A stretch of DNA of 64,000 bases, from the NCBI GenBank assembly GCA_004017535.1, contig SAJS01000002.1, forward strand, positions 496,001 to 560,000, written 5' to 3'. The position numbers and the translations under genes are program-made. Below, piece by piece: positions 51,475-60,650 of the stretch. The DNA comes from Mesorhizobium sp. (GTDB lineage: Bacteria > Pseudomonadota > Alphaproteobacteria > Rhizobiales > Rhizobiaceae). The notes below the pieces were generated by a model that ran no database searches, had not been told where the DNA came from, and worked only from the letters and a program-made list of their open reading frames with translations. Position 1 is the first letter of the stretch. Every line of letters starts with the position of its first letter.

Positions 51475-52509
51475 CTACTGAACCCTGATACGCGGATTGA
51501 GAAACGCGTAGCCGACATCGGAAATGAGCTGGGTGATCAGCACGATGAACACCGAGACCAGCGAGCAGCCGAGCAGCAAATCGATGTCGTTGTTGCCGGC
51601 GGCCTCGACCAGCGTGTAGCCAAACCCCTGGTAGCGGAACATAACCTCGACGATGACGACGCCGGTCAGCAGCCACGGGAACTGCAGCATGATGACGGTG
51701 AAGGGCGCGATCAGCGCGTTGCGCAAGGCATGCTTGACGACCACGCTGCTGAAGGACAGACCCTTCAGTCGCGCAGTGCGGATATATTGCTGCGTCATCA
51801 CCTCGACCATCGACGCGCGTGTCATGCGCGCGATATAGCCTATGCCGTAGATAGCCAGCGTGATCACCGGCAGCGTGAAATTGTAGAAGGTGATGCCCTG
51901 ACTGGCGGACGCAGCCGAACCGTTCAGCCAGCCGAGCCACGATGCGAAGATGACGGTGAAGATGACCCCCGACACATATTCGGGTGTTGCCGTCGAGGCG
52001 ATCGAGGCGACGGACAATGTCCGGTCCGTTCGCGACCCTTCGCGCATGCCGGCGAGAATGCCAATCAGCAGCGAGATCGGCACCATCACCGCCAGAACCC
52101 AGAACATCAGCAAGCCTGTGGCGCCGAGCGCCGGAAAGAGCTTCGCCGCGACGGTCGTCTTGAACTTGGTCGAGCAGCCGAAGTCACCCTGCAACACGCC
52201 GGAGAATTTCGGCTCCGTCGGATCGTTGCAGAAGGAGAAGCGCTGCGTGGTCTTGCCGGTCGCCGGATCGGTGATCGGATGCTTGGGCAGGACGCCCAGC
52301 CACTGGCCGTAGCGCAGGAAGAAATTCTGCCGGTAGCCATGATTGACCAGCCAGCTTTCGAGCTGGTCGGCGGGCGTGTGCATCTCGGTCTGGCTGATCG
52401 CCAGCTTCTTCAGATTGGGCTCGAGATTGACGAGGAAGAAGACGACCAGCGTCAGGCACAGCATCGTGAGCAGTATCGTGCCGATGCGTCTGGCGATGAA
52501 TGAGAACAT
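51475..52509 (-). CDS. ABC transporter permease, DppB/OppB type
   Basis: 344 residues, BPD_transp_1 with six helices. After helix 1 comes a large periplasmic loop of about 100 residues containing two Cys (SFCNDP and GDFGCSTK), where normal DppB has about 60. The permease core (YGIGYIARMTRASMVEVMTQQYIRTARLKGLS) is the EAA motif. It is separated from the binding-protein gene by a 150 bp gap with a hairpin, which may keep permease levels below those of the binding protein. Confidence 0.9.
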   Translation of the reverse strand: MFSFIARRIGTILLTMLCLTLVVFFLVNLEPNLKKLAISQTEMHTPADQLESWLVNHGYRQNFFLRYGQWLGVLPKHPITDPATGKTTQRFSFCNDPTEPKFSGVLQGDFGCSTKFKTTVAAKLFPALGATGLLMFWVLAVMVPISLLIGILAGMREGSRTDRTLSVASIASTATPEYVSGVIFTVIFASWLGWLNGSAASASQGITFYNFTLPVITLAIYGIGYIARMTRASMVEVMTQQYIRTARLKGLSFSSVVVKHALRNALIAPFTVIMLQFPWLLTGVVIVEVMFRYQGFGYTLVEAAGNNDIDLLLGCSLVSVFIVLITQLISDVGYAFLNPRIRVQ

Positions 52510-52617
52510 TTATGCCCCCCTGCCGGCCGGGTTGGGGTCAGATACGTTCAACCCTGTTTCGTAATGCGGATGGCGCTCCGCCACCGCTGCAGGTTATGCA
52601 ACGGCGACGAAGCTGCA

Positions 52618-52645
52618 AATACGAGGGGCTCTCGCCCCTCGTATT
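52618..52645 (-). terminator. hairpin between binding-protein and permease genes (partial terminator)
   Basis: AATACGAGGGGC and GCCCCTCGTATT make a 12 bp stem with a TCTC loop, 15 bp after the binding-protein stop codon on the minus strand. Intercistronic hairpins in such operons stabilise or partly end the upstream mRNA. The T tract is short. Confidence 0.72.
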
Positions 52646-52659
52646 CATCGCGCCATGGA

Positions 52660-54318
52660 TCACGCCTGATCGAGCCAGACCTTGCCGAAGTCGTGCTCGT
52701 AGGTGGGGTGCATCGAGTGGTTCTTCACCTCGGGCTTGATGTTGATGTAGAGCTTGCGCCAGTAAGGCTGAATGATGATGCCGGAATCCTGCAGCGTCTG
52801 CTCGATATCCTTCATCACGACCTTGCGCTTCTCCGCATCGGCGATGCCGAGCGCCTCGTTCACCTTCTTGTCGAAGTCCGGGTTGGAGTAGGCCGTCTCG
52901 TTCCAGGCTTCGCCGGTGCGGTATGCGATGGCGATCACCTGGATGCCCAGCGGACGCATGTTCCAGTTGGTTTCCGAGAACGGATACTTGGTCCAGTCGT
53001 TCCAGAAGGTCGAGCTCGGCAGCACGGTGCGCTTCACCTTGATGCCGGCTTCGCGCAGCTGGGCGGCGATCGCGTCCGTGGTGTTCTTGTGGTAATCCTC
53101 GTCGTTGCTGATCAGCTCATGCTCGAAATCAATCTGGCCGGCTTCCGTCAGCATCTGCTTGGCCTTGGCGATGTCGCGCTTGACCTCGGGCAGCTTCACA
53201 TATTCCGGATGGATCGGCGCGACATGGTGGTTCTCGGCCGGCGTGCCGGCATTGCCGTAGCCGAGCTGCAGCACGGTGGCATTGTCGACCGCAAGCAGCA
53301 TCGCCTGACGGACCTTCTGGTCGTCATAGGGCTTCTTGGTGACGTTGAAGCGCGACACCACGGTGGCCGCCGTCACGACTTCCGAAGCCGGAGCGCCGAC
53401 ATCGGCGATGATCTTGATGTAGTCGGCGGTCGTTTCGTGATTGGTATGGACTTCGCCGGACTCGAAAGCCGAGACGGTCGCGGCCGGATCGGTGCCGTAA
53501 TCGATGAACTCGACGCCGTCGAGGAAAGCCTCGCCCTGCCACCACTTGCCGGTCGTGCGGCGTTTGTAGACCACCTTTTGGCCGACGTCGTAGGACACCA
53601 GCTCGAACGGGCCGGTGCCGATCGGGCAGTTCTTGAAGTTGGCGCCCTTCTCGTCGAAGGTCTTGTGCACCACCAGCGCGGGATAATCGCACAGGTTCGG
53701 GATGATGGCGATGTCGGGCTTGCTCAGCTTGAGCTTGACCGTCATGTCGTCGACCTTGACGACGGAGCCTTCCCGCAGCTTCTTTGTCGTGTCGTCGACA
53801 AGGCTGCCGAGGCGGCCAGGCATCGAGTTGCCTTCCACCGACTTGTCGGCCCAGCGGGTGAAATTATGGACCACGTCGTCGGCAGTGAACTTGTCGCCAT
53901 TGTTCCATTCGACGCCCGGCCGCACATGCAGCGTGTATTCGGTGGCGTCGTCATTGATGTCCCAGCTCGCCAGGAGGTAAGGCGCGAAGGTATATTCCTT
54001 CGTGTACTTCACCAGCGGCTCGAGCGCCTGGCGCTCCGCGTTGGAGATTTCGGACCAGTCGGCGGTGCGCGGATCCTTCGGATCCTTAATCGACATCGCG
54101 ACCTTGATCACGCCGCCCTTCTTGCCCTGCACGTCCTCGGCTCTGGCCGGGGTCGGATCGGCGAGGCCAAGCATACCGTAGGCCATTGCCGTCGATGCGC
54201 CGAAGACGCTGGCCAAGGCCAGGAATTCGCGGCGGTCGACGCCGCCCGTTTTGGCTTCTTCGGCCATTTTCAGGATGTGATCCGGAACGCGATCACCGTT
54301 GCTTGTATAGATTGCCAT
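52660..54318 (-). CDS. ABC transporter substrate-binding protein, family 5 (peptide/nickel type), Tat-exported
   Basis: 552 residues. The N-terminus has a twin-arginine motif ([15 protein letters not shown]) within a long n-region, so Tat export is likely. The SBP_bac_5 domain covers about 70-540 ([52 protein letters not shown] in pieces, [20 protein letters not shown]). Ligand unknown: peptides, opines or other solutes. It heads the operon with DppB, DppC and the fused ATPase. Confidence 0.92.
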   Translation of the reverse strand: MAIYTSNGDRVPDHILKMAEEAKTGGVDRREFLALASVFGASTAMAYGMLGLADPTPARAEDVQGKKGGVIKVAMSIKDPKDPRTADWSEISNAERQALEPLVKYTKEYTFAPYLLASWDINDDATEYTLHVRPGVEWNNGDKFTADDVVHNFTRWADKSVEGNSMPGRLGSLVDDTTKKLREGSVVKVDDMTVKLKLSKPDIAIIPNLCDYPALVVHKTFDEKGANFKNCPIGTGPFELVSYDVGQKVVYKRRTTGKWWQGEAFLDGVEFIDYGTDPAATVSAFESGEVHTNHETTADYIKIIADVGAPASEVVTAATVVSRFNVTKKPYDDQKVRQAMLLAVDNATVLQLGYGNAGTPAENHHVAPIHPEYVKLPEVKRDIAKAKQMLTEAGQIDFEHELISNDEDYHKNTTDAIAAQLREAGIKVKRTVLPSSTFWNDWTKYPFSETNWNMRPLGIQVIAIAYRTGEAWNETAYSNPDFDKKVNEALGIADAEKRKVVMKDIEQTLQDSGIIIQPYWRKLYINIKPEVKNHSMHPTYEHDFGKVWLDQA

Positions 54319-54594
54319 GACTTACTCCCATTGTTGGCTTTCCGCCTTGTAACATTCCGCATCCAGACCGTGATGTCAAAACACGGTGTGAAGTGGGAAC
54401 ATGTTAGGGAATGTGCATCTTTGAGCGCAACCCGGTTCGCGCGATAGCGACAGTCTTGACGCAAATTTGTTAGCGCGACACGCATTTCCAAAAAAATCGC
54501 CGGGGGCGATTAAATCAATACATTTTATAAGGATAGGAGTCCCGTGCCGGGGGTCGACTCCTGGTTCGCCTGGCCAATGCGGCGCGGCACAACC

Positions 54595-57500
54595 TCAATA
54601 TTCGCGTTCGTAAAAGACGCCGCCCTTGGCTTCGCCGGCGTCGTTGGCTTCTCCGCGCAGCTTAACGCCGCGACCGACATTGAGGTCGATCGTCGCCTTG
54701 CCGGAACCTGGTTTGTCGCCCTTCTGTATGGTCACATAGGTGCGGTCATTGAGGTACTTGCCGGCAGAAACAGCGGTGCCGCCCTTCTCATCCGTCGTCA
54801 CGTCGAGATCATCGATGCCAATGGCGTTGCGCAAATTATCAAGCAGCGAGGTCGTGCCGCCGGCGCCTGCCAATTGCGCGGCAGCATCGGCGAGCTGGGC
54901 AATCTGCAGCGGCGAAAGGTTAGACATCGAGCGGCCGAAGATAAGCTGTGCCAGCACCTCATCCTCCGGCAGCGCCGGAACAGAGGAGAAGTTGAATTTC
55001 GGATTGGTCGCCTCGCCGGACACCACGATTGTCACGGTGGCGCTGCTTGTCGTCGTCGTCGCTGTGAGATTGAGGTAAGGCACCAGCGATCCCTGGAACC
55101 CGACCGTACCCTCCGTGAATGTCAGCCGCTTGGCGAGAATCGTTAGCCGCCCACGCTGCAGGGTGAACGTGCCTACGGCCTGCGGCGACGACGCCGGGCC
55201 GGTCAGCTTGAGCGATCCGCCCAGTTCGGCATCGACGCCCCTGCCCTGGATGAAAATCTGGTTCGGCGCATTGACCGTCACGTCGAGCGTCAGGCCGCTG
55301 CCGCCCTTGCTGCTGCTGCTGGACGTCGCCGGGCGCAGCGCCTTGTCCTGCGCCCGCACGGACGCCGGCGCGTTCTTGTGCTTCACATCCAGCGCCGAGA
55401 GCGAACCAGGCAGCTTTTCCGGGACGGTGATGACCGTCCTCGCCAGGTTGATCGTGCCGGCAACCACCGGCGCCGAGACGAGCGGCCCTTTGACGGTCAG
55501 GTCGCCGCCGAGATTGGCGGTCACCACCCGGCCGTCGGTATAGCGGCCGTCGGTGAGCTTGATCGACAGGTCAGCCGGGAAGCCTTGCACAGGCGTGATG
55601 CCCACGGTGCCGCTCGCCGATAGGCTGCCGCGCGTCGACAGAGTGCCCGTCAGGCGGTTGATTCTGGCCACACCGCCGCCGATCGAGACGTCGGCGGCGA
55701 TGTCGTTCACCGCCAGGCCGGAGCGCGCATCGATAAGGCGCGCGCCGGATGTCGTGACTTTGCCGCTGATAACAGGCGCGGATGCAGGACCGCGCACCTG
55801 CACATCGACATTGGCGGTGCCGTTGAGCGCCAGCCCTTGCGCGGCGAGCTTTGCGGCCAGGAAGGAGAACGGCACCCTGCCGGTGAAGTCGAGCGCCAAG
55901 GTTGGCGTGCCGGCCGTCGTCACCGAACCGCCGCCCTTGAGGCCGAGGCCGGCACCGTCGCTGATGTTGGCGTCGAAAGTGAGCTTGTTGCCGGCAAAGG
56001 TGCCGGATGACGACACATTCATGCCGCCGAGCCCGGCGCCACGCGTCTGCGAGGTCTGCACGCCGGCGGCATCGATCTTGAAGGCGACCGAGGGGGTCGA
56101 AGGCTGGCCGGTGACCTTGACCGTGCCGGAGATCGAGCCGGCCGCGTCGAGACCCGGCGAGAAACTGTTGGCGAGCGAGATCGGCACCCGAGCCAGGTTG
56201 GCGTTGATGTCGAGCGCTTGCGCGGCTTTGCCCGTCACCGTCGCCGTGCCGCCGCCCAGGTTGAGCACCATCCGGTCGAGCGTCGTCACGCCATTGGCGA
56301 TGGTCACCGTCGAGGCCTGCGCGATCGCGGCCTTGATGCCTTGCACCGTCGCCTGGCCGGAGACGAGCTCGATGGTCGTCGTGCCGTTCGCCACCTTCAC
56401 GCGCCCGGCGGCTTTGGCCGGGATGTTCTTGACGGTGGCCCCGCCCGAAAAACCGGTCCAGTCGCCGTCGCGCTTCAGATCGACATCGATGCCTGTGATG
56501 GCGGTGCCGCCAGAAGTCACGCTCTCCGCCCGCACCGTGCCGGCGATCACCGGTGCTGCCAGATAGTTCGCGATCTGCGCGTCGATGGCGACATTCCTGG
56601 CCGAGAGATCGCCGCGCTTGATCTCCGAGGTGTTCGCTTTGACCGCGACATTCGGCCCGTTGCCCGCCTTGGTAAAGGCGATCGTGCCGCGCACATTGCC
56701 TTCGGCCTTTTCCAAGGCCAGCGCGGCGAGCGGTCCGATATCTGGCAGGTCGAGCGAAACGGTGCCCACCGGCACGAAAGCATCGTCGAGCGCGAGATCG
56801 CCGGAAATCTTGTTCGGTCCGAGCGATAGCAAAAGCCCGTTGATCGCGCGGCTGCCATTGGTCGTGGCGAGCACGGCGCTGCCTTGCAAATTCTGCCTGG
56901 AGACAGTGCCGGTGAGCTGCACATTGGCTGCCGGATTGGCGGCATCGGCTTTGCCGGTGGCCGTCAGCTTCAGTCCGGTGATCTCGCGCGCCGCAACGAG
57001 GAGCCGGTCGCTGTCCACCGTCATCGACAGGTCAGGCGCGGCGACCGGGCCTTGCGCGTTGAGGGCGAAAGCGATGGCGCCCTTGGCGTCTTTCGAGAGC
57101 CCTGAAACATCGCTCAACGCGCCTCTGATGCCGGCAGCCAGCTTGCCGTCGGCGAGGCTCGCCTGGCCATCGGCGCTGAGCGCGCCTGAATTGAGCTTCA
57201 GGCTGTCTATATTGACATTGCCATTGACATCGCGCTTCAGCGCACCGCTCAACTGCGCCGTCTCGCCCAGCATGCCGCGCACCGCCGCCGGCAAGGCGGA
57301 AGACGCGACCTCGGCCTTCATATTGAGGTCGACGGCGCCGTCGCCCAGCGATACCCGGCCGGCGACCTGGCTGTTGAGCGCATCGCTGGTCAGCGAGCCG
57401 CTGTCGACGGCGACCGAATCGGGAGCCAGCCGGCCATTGACCTTGGCCACCACCTTGCCGGCGATCAGCGGTGCGATCAACGGATTGTCTAGGCCGATCC

Positions 57501-60500
57501 TGTCCAGTGAGACCGTGCCGGAGACCGGGCCTGCCCGTCCCTTGAGGTCGAAGGCATCCGAATGCAGCGCCAGGGTGAGGCCGTCCACTTTCGCCTGGCT
57601 GGCGACGATGGAAGGCAGGATTGCGGACACATCGAGCCGCGCTTGCGTGCTTTCGCCCGCCATCTTCGCCGACAACGACTGGACTTCGACCTTGACCGGG
57701 CTTTCGGCGCGGCCGAGCGTCAAAGGCAGGCTGGGCCCCGATGACAAAAGGTCGAGGGAGAAGTCGCTGGCGCCATTGGGATTGAGGGTGCCGGCGGCCT
57801 TGCCTGAAATCTTGTCGCCCGAAAGCGTGGCGTGATCCAGGGCGACGCCGCCCGCCAGCGTGTAGCTGCCGACAGCTTCCAGATCCAGCGGCCCGAGCCC
57901 CGCCTGCCGGGTCTGGCTGGTCTCGGCGCCCGCCACCTTGGCGTTGAACTGAACGTCGGGGTTGGACGATGGACCCGTGACGTGCGCGGTGCCCTCAAGC
58001 GTTCCGGCCCCGTCGAGGCCAGGCACGAAATCATTGCCGAGCGCCAGCGGCAGGTTGGCGAGATTGGCCGTTAGGTCCAGCGTCTCACCGGCGCTGCCGG
58101 AAACCGTCGCCGAGCCGCCGCCGAGGTTGAGCGCGAGCTCCTCGATTGTCGTCACGCCATTGGCGATGGAAAGGCGGGATGGCTCGGCGATGGCCGCCTT
58201 GATGCCGCGCACCGTCGCCTCGCCGGAAGCGATTTCCACGCTTGTCGTGCCGTTGGCGATCTTCACCCGCCCCGTGGCGGTGGCCGGAATCCCAGACGCC
58301 GTGGCGCCACCGCTAAAGTTGGTCCAGTCGCCATCGCGCTTCAAATCGATGCCGATGCCGCTGATGACCGTGCTGCCGGAGGTCACATTGTCGGCCTTGA
58401 TCGTGCCCGAGATCGCCGGCCCCTTGAGATAATTGGCGATCAGCGCGTTGACGGTGATGGCTTTCGCCGCCAGACCGCCACGCGCGATTGACGTGCTGGC
58501 CGCATTAATGGCGACGGTCGGCGCCTCGCCCTCCTTGGCGAAGGCGATCGTGCCGTTGATGTCGCCTGTGGCGGTCTGGTTTGCCAGGGCTGCGAGCGGC
58601 CCGATGTCGGGCACGGCAAGCGTCAGCGTGCCGAGCGGCAGGAACTTGTCGTCGAGCGCGAGATCGCCCGACACCCTGTTGTCGCCGAGCGCCAGGCTGA
58701 GCCCTTTGATCGAGCGCTTGCCGTCGGCGGTCACCAGCGAAGCCTCGATGTCGAGCGCTTGCCCCTCGGCATTGCCGGTCAGGGAAACGTCGGCGGTAGG
58801 ATTGGCGACATCGGCCTTGCCCTTGGCCGAGAGCTTGATGTCCTTCACTGTGCGGCCGGCCGCCGTCAGGCTGGCGCTGTCGGCTGAAACGGAGAAATCC
58901 GGCGCCAGGCGCGGTCCGCTTGCGCTCAGGGCGAAATTCACCCCGCCGGCAAGCGGCGTGCCGGCGAGCGACGACAGCGGCGAGACATCGCCCAACGTTC
59001 CCTTGACGCTGGCCTGGAGGTCCGATCCCTGCATGCTGCCGGTGCCGCTGGCGCTGAGCGAGCCGGAGCTGATCTCCAGCGAGTTGGCGGCGAACGCGCC
59101 TTGCGGATCGCGCGTGGCGCTGGCCGAGAATTTCACCCGCTCGCCGAGCAGCGAGCTGATCTGCGGCGGCAATGCCTTGGAGTCGGCGTCGGCATTCATC
59201 TTCAGCGTCATCGACAGGTCGGCCAGCGCCACATTTGCCGTCAGCCCGGCGTTGAGCGCATCGCTGCGCAAGCTGCCCTTGTCGATGGCCACGTTTTCGC
59301 GGCTGATCGTGCCGGAAAGATCGGCGGCGACCCTGCCGGTCACCAGCGGCGCCAGCGTCGCTACATCGGTCTTCAGCCCGGCGGCGGCAAGCTGGATGCT
59401 CACCGGTCCGCTGCGGTTTTCGATGTCGAAGCCGTCGGAATGGATCGCGCCTGTAATATTGTTGAGCTGCGTGCCGCCGACGGCGACCGAGGTGAGCGAC
59501 GTGCCGATATCGACCGTCGGCGCCTTACCGTCGCCGAAGGCGCGCACCGTGGCCTTCTCCACTGCGACCAGGATGGGCACCGCGCTGTTGCCGACATCGA
59601 CGGTGACCGGTTTGTCCTTGGCGGCAAGCTCGACGGCCAGGTCGCTGGCGCCCTTCGGGTCGACATTGCCGGTTGCGGTGCCGTGCACCGTATCGCTCTC
59701 TATGGCGGCGCGCTCGATATCGACGCCGCCCTCCGTGGTCGCCGTTCCGGCGACGTCGAAGCTCGTCTTGCCGGCAAAGAGCGACTTTATCTTCTCCGGC
59801 AGGAACCCTTCGAACTGGCCGTCGCCTTGGGCCTCGATGCGGTGGCCCTTGTCGGTGAGCTGGTGCCGGCCGGTCAGCTGGCTGATGATCCGACCATCGA
59901 CCATGAAGGTGCCGACGCCGCTCCAGTTGGCCAAAGGCCCGCTGCCGGAAACGACGATGTTGACGGCCGGCGCATCCGGCAGCTTGAGCAGATTGGCGAT
60001 GATGCCGCCGGCCGGCTCCGACGCCTTGAGATCGAGGTCGAGCTTGTTGTCGGCCGGCGCGAAGTGGATCTTGGCGTCGACATTGCCCTGCTTGCCGTCA
60101 TGGCGGCTGACATTGAGCACGCTTTCGATCGCCAGCGGCGACGGATCGGCCTTGAGCGAGCCCTTGGCGGCCAGCTCGGCGATGCCGCTGCCGGCAAGCT
60201 CCTGTCCCAGAGCGATCTCCGGCAGGTCGATCTGCTTCACGTCGATCGACACCGGCAGGCTGGATGAGCCGCCCTGCGATGGCTTCTGGCTCGGCTGCGG
60301 CAGCCGCGCCAGCTCGATCCGCTCGGCGGCGAAGCGGTCGGCGCTGAAATTCCGGGAGAGCAGCGCCGTTGGCGACCAGTCCAGCGCCACCTTGCGCGCC
60401 ACCATCCAGGGTCCGGCGCGGTCCTCCAGCACGACATGATCGATCCTGAGCGCCCCCGACCAGATGCCTTCGATGCCGGCGACCGTAACCTTCCGGTCCT

Positions 60501-60648
60501 CGCTCGAGGCCATCTTCGAGATCAGGCCGGCGAGGTTCTCGCGGCCGCCTTCGGTGCCGGTCAGGACGACGAGAGCGCCGATCGCCACCACCAGCAGGGT
60601 GAGCAGCGTGTAGATAATAATGCGGAGGATGCGCCAAAAGATCTTCAT
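54595..60648 (-). CDS. tamB: TamB, translocation and assembly module inner-membrane component (2017 residues)
   Basis: 2017 residues against about 1260 in E. coli. An N-terminal signal anchor (FWRILRIIIYTLLTLLVVAIGALVVL) is followed by a long beta-helical array of AsmA/DUF490-type repeats and the C-terminal TamB domain (about 1640-2017, ending VGRGVKLRGEANDAGEAK and a Tyr-rich end). TamB spans the periplasm and moves phospholipids or helps outer-membrane protein assembly with TamA. A tandem duplication of about 622 residues explains much of the extra length. The start is 2 bp after the tamA stop: one operon. Confidence 0.94.
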   Translation of the reverse strand: MKIFWRILRIIIYTLLTLLVVAIGALVVLTGTEGGRENLAGLISKMASSEDRKVTVAGIEGIWSGALRIDHVVLEDRAGPWMVARKVALDWSPTALLSRNFSADRFAAERIELARLPQPSQKPSQGGSSSLPVSIDVKQIDLPEIALGQELAGSGIAELAAKGSLKADPSPLAIESVLNVSRHDGKQGNVDAKIHFAPADNKLDLDLKASEPAGGIIANLLKLPDAPAVNIVVSGSGPLANWSGVGTFMVDGRIISQLTGRHQLTDKGHRIEAQGDGQFEGFLPEKIKSLFAGKTSFDVAGTATTEGGVDIERAAIESDTVHGTATGNVDPKGASDLAVELAAKDKPVTVDVGNSAVPILVAVEKATVRAFGDGKAPTVDIGTSLTSVAVGGTQLNNITGAIHSDGFDIENRSGPVSIQLAAAGLKTDVATLAPLVTGRVAADLSGTISRENVAIDKGSLRSDALNAGLTANVALADLSMTLKMNADADSKALPPQISSLLGERVKFSASATRDPQGAFAANSLEISSGSLSASGTGSMQGSDLQASVKGTLGDVSPLSSLAGTPLAGGVNFALSASGPRLAPDFSVSADSASLTAAGRTVKDIKLSAKGKADVANPTADVSLTGNAEGQALDIEASLVTADGKRSIKGLSLALGDNRVSGDLALDDKFLPLGTLTLAVPDIGPLAALANQTATGDINGTIAFAKEGEAPTVAINAASTSIARGGLAAKAITVNALIANYLKGPAISGTIKADNVTSGSTVISGIGIDLKRDGDWTNFSGGATASGIPATATGRVKIANGTTSVEIASGEATVRGIKAAIAEPSRLSIANGVTTIEELALNLGGGSATVSGSAGETLDLTANLANLPLALGNDFVPGLDGAGTLEGTAHVTGPSSNPDVQFNAKVAGAETSQTRQAGLGPLDLEAVGSYTLAGGVALDHATLSGDKISGKAAGTLNPNGASDFSLDLLSSGPSLPLTLGRAESPVKVEVQSLSAKMAGESTQARLDVSAILPSIVASQAKVDGLTLALHSDAFDLKGRAGPVSGTVSLDRIGLDNPLIAPLIAGKVVAKVNGRLAPDSVAVDSGSLTSDALNSQVAGRVSLGDGAVDLNMKAEVASSALPAAVRGMLGETAQLSGALKRDVNGNVNIDSLKLNSGALSADGQASLADGKLAAGIRGALSDVSGLSKDAKGAIAFALNAQGPVAAPDLSMTVDSDRLLVAAREITGLKLTATGKADAANPAANVQLTGTVSRQNLQGSAVLATTNGSRAINGLLLSLGPNKISGDLALDDAFVPVGTVSLDLPDIGPLAALALEKAEGNVRGTIAFTKAGNGPNVAVKANTSEIKRGDLSARNVAIDAQIANYLAAPVIAGTVRAESVTSGGTAITGIDVDLKRDGDWTGFSGGATVKNIPAKAAGRVKVANGTTTIELVSGQATVQGIKAAIAQASTVTIANGVTTLDRMVLNLGGGTATVTGKAAQALDINANLARVPISLANSFSPGLDAAGSISGTVKVTGQPSTPSVAFKIDAAGVQTSQTRGAGLGGMNVSSSGTFAGNKLTFDANISDGAGLGLKGGGSVTTAGTPTLALDFTGRVPFSFLAAKLAAQGLALNGTANVDVQVRGPASAPVISGKVTTSGARLIDARSGLAVNDIAADVSIGGGVARINRLTGTLSTRGSLSASGTVGITPVQGFPADLSIKLTDGRYTDGRVVTANLGGDLTVKGPLVSAPVVAGTINLARTVITVPEKLPGSLSALDVKHKNAPASVRAQDKALRPATSSSSSKGGSGLTLDVTVNAPNQIFIQGRGVDAELGGSLKLTGPASSPQAVGTFTLQRGRLTILAKRLTFTEGTVGFQGSLVPYLNLTATTTTSSATVTIVVSGEATNPKFNFSSVPALPEDEVLAQLIFGRSMSNLSPLQIAQLADAAAQLAGAGGTTSLLDNLRNAIGIDDLDVTTDEKGGTAVSAGKYLNDRTYVTIQKGDKPGSGKATIDLNVGRGVKLRGEANDAGEAKGGVFYEREY

Positions 60649-60650
60649 CG

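Noticed and set aside
52564-54447. 627-codon frame antisense to the family 5 binding protein
   Set aside because: No recognisable motifs; the minus-strand frame has a Tat signal and SBP_bac_5 pattern.
58433-60439. 668-codon frame antisense to tamB
   Set aside because: Ser/Ala/Pro low-complexity translation produced by the repetitive tamB sequence on the other strand.
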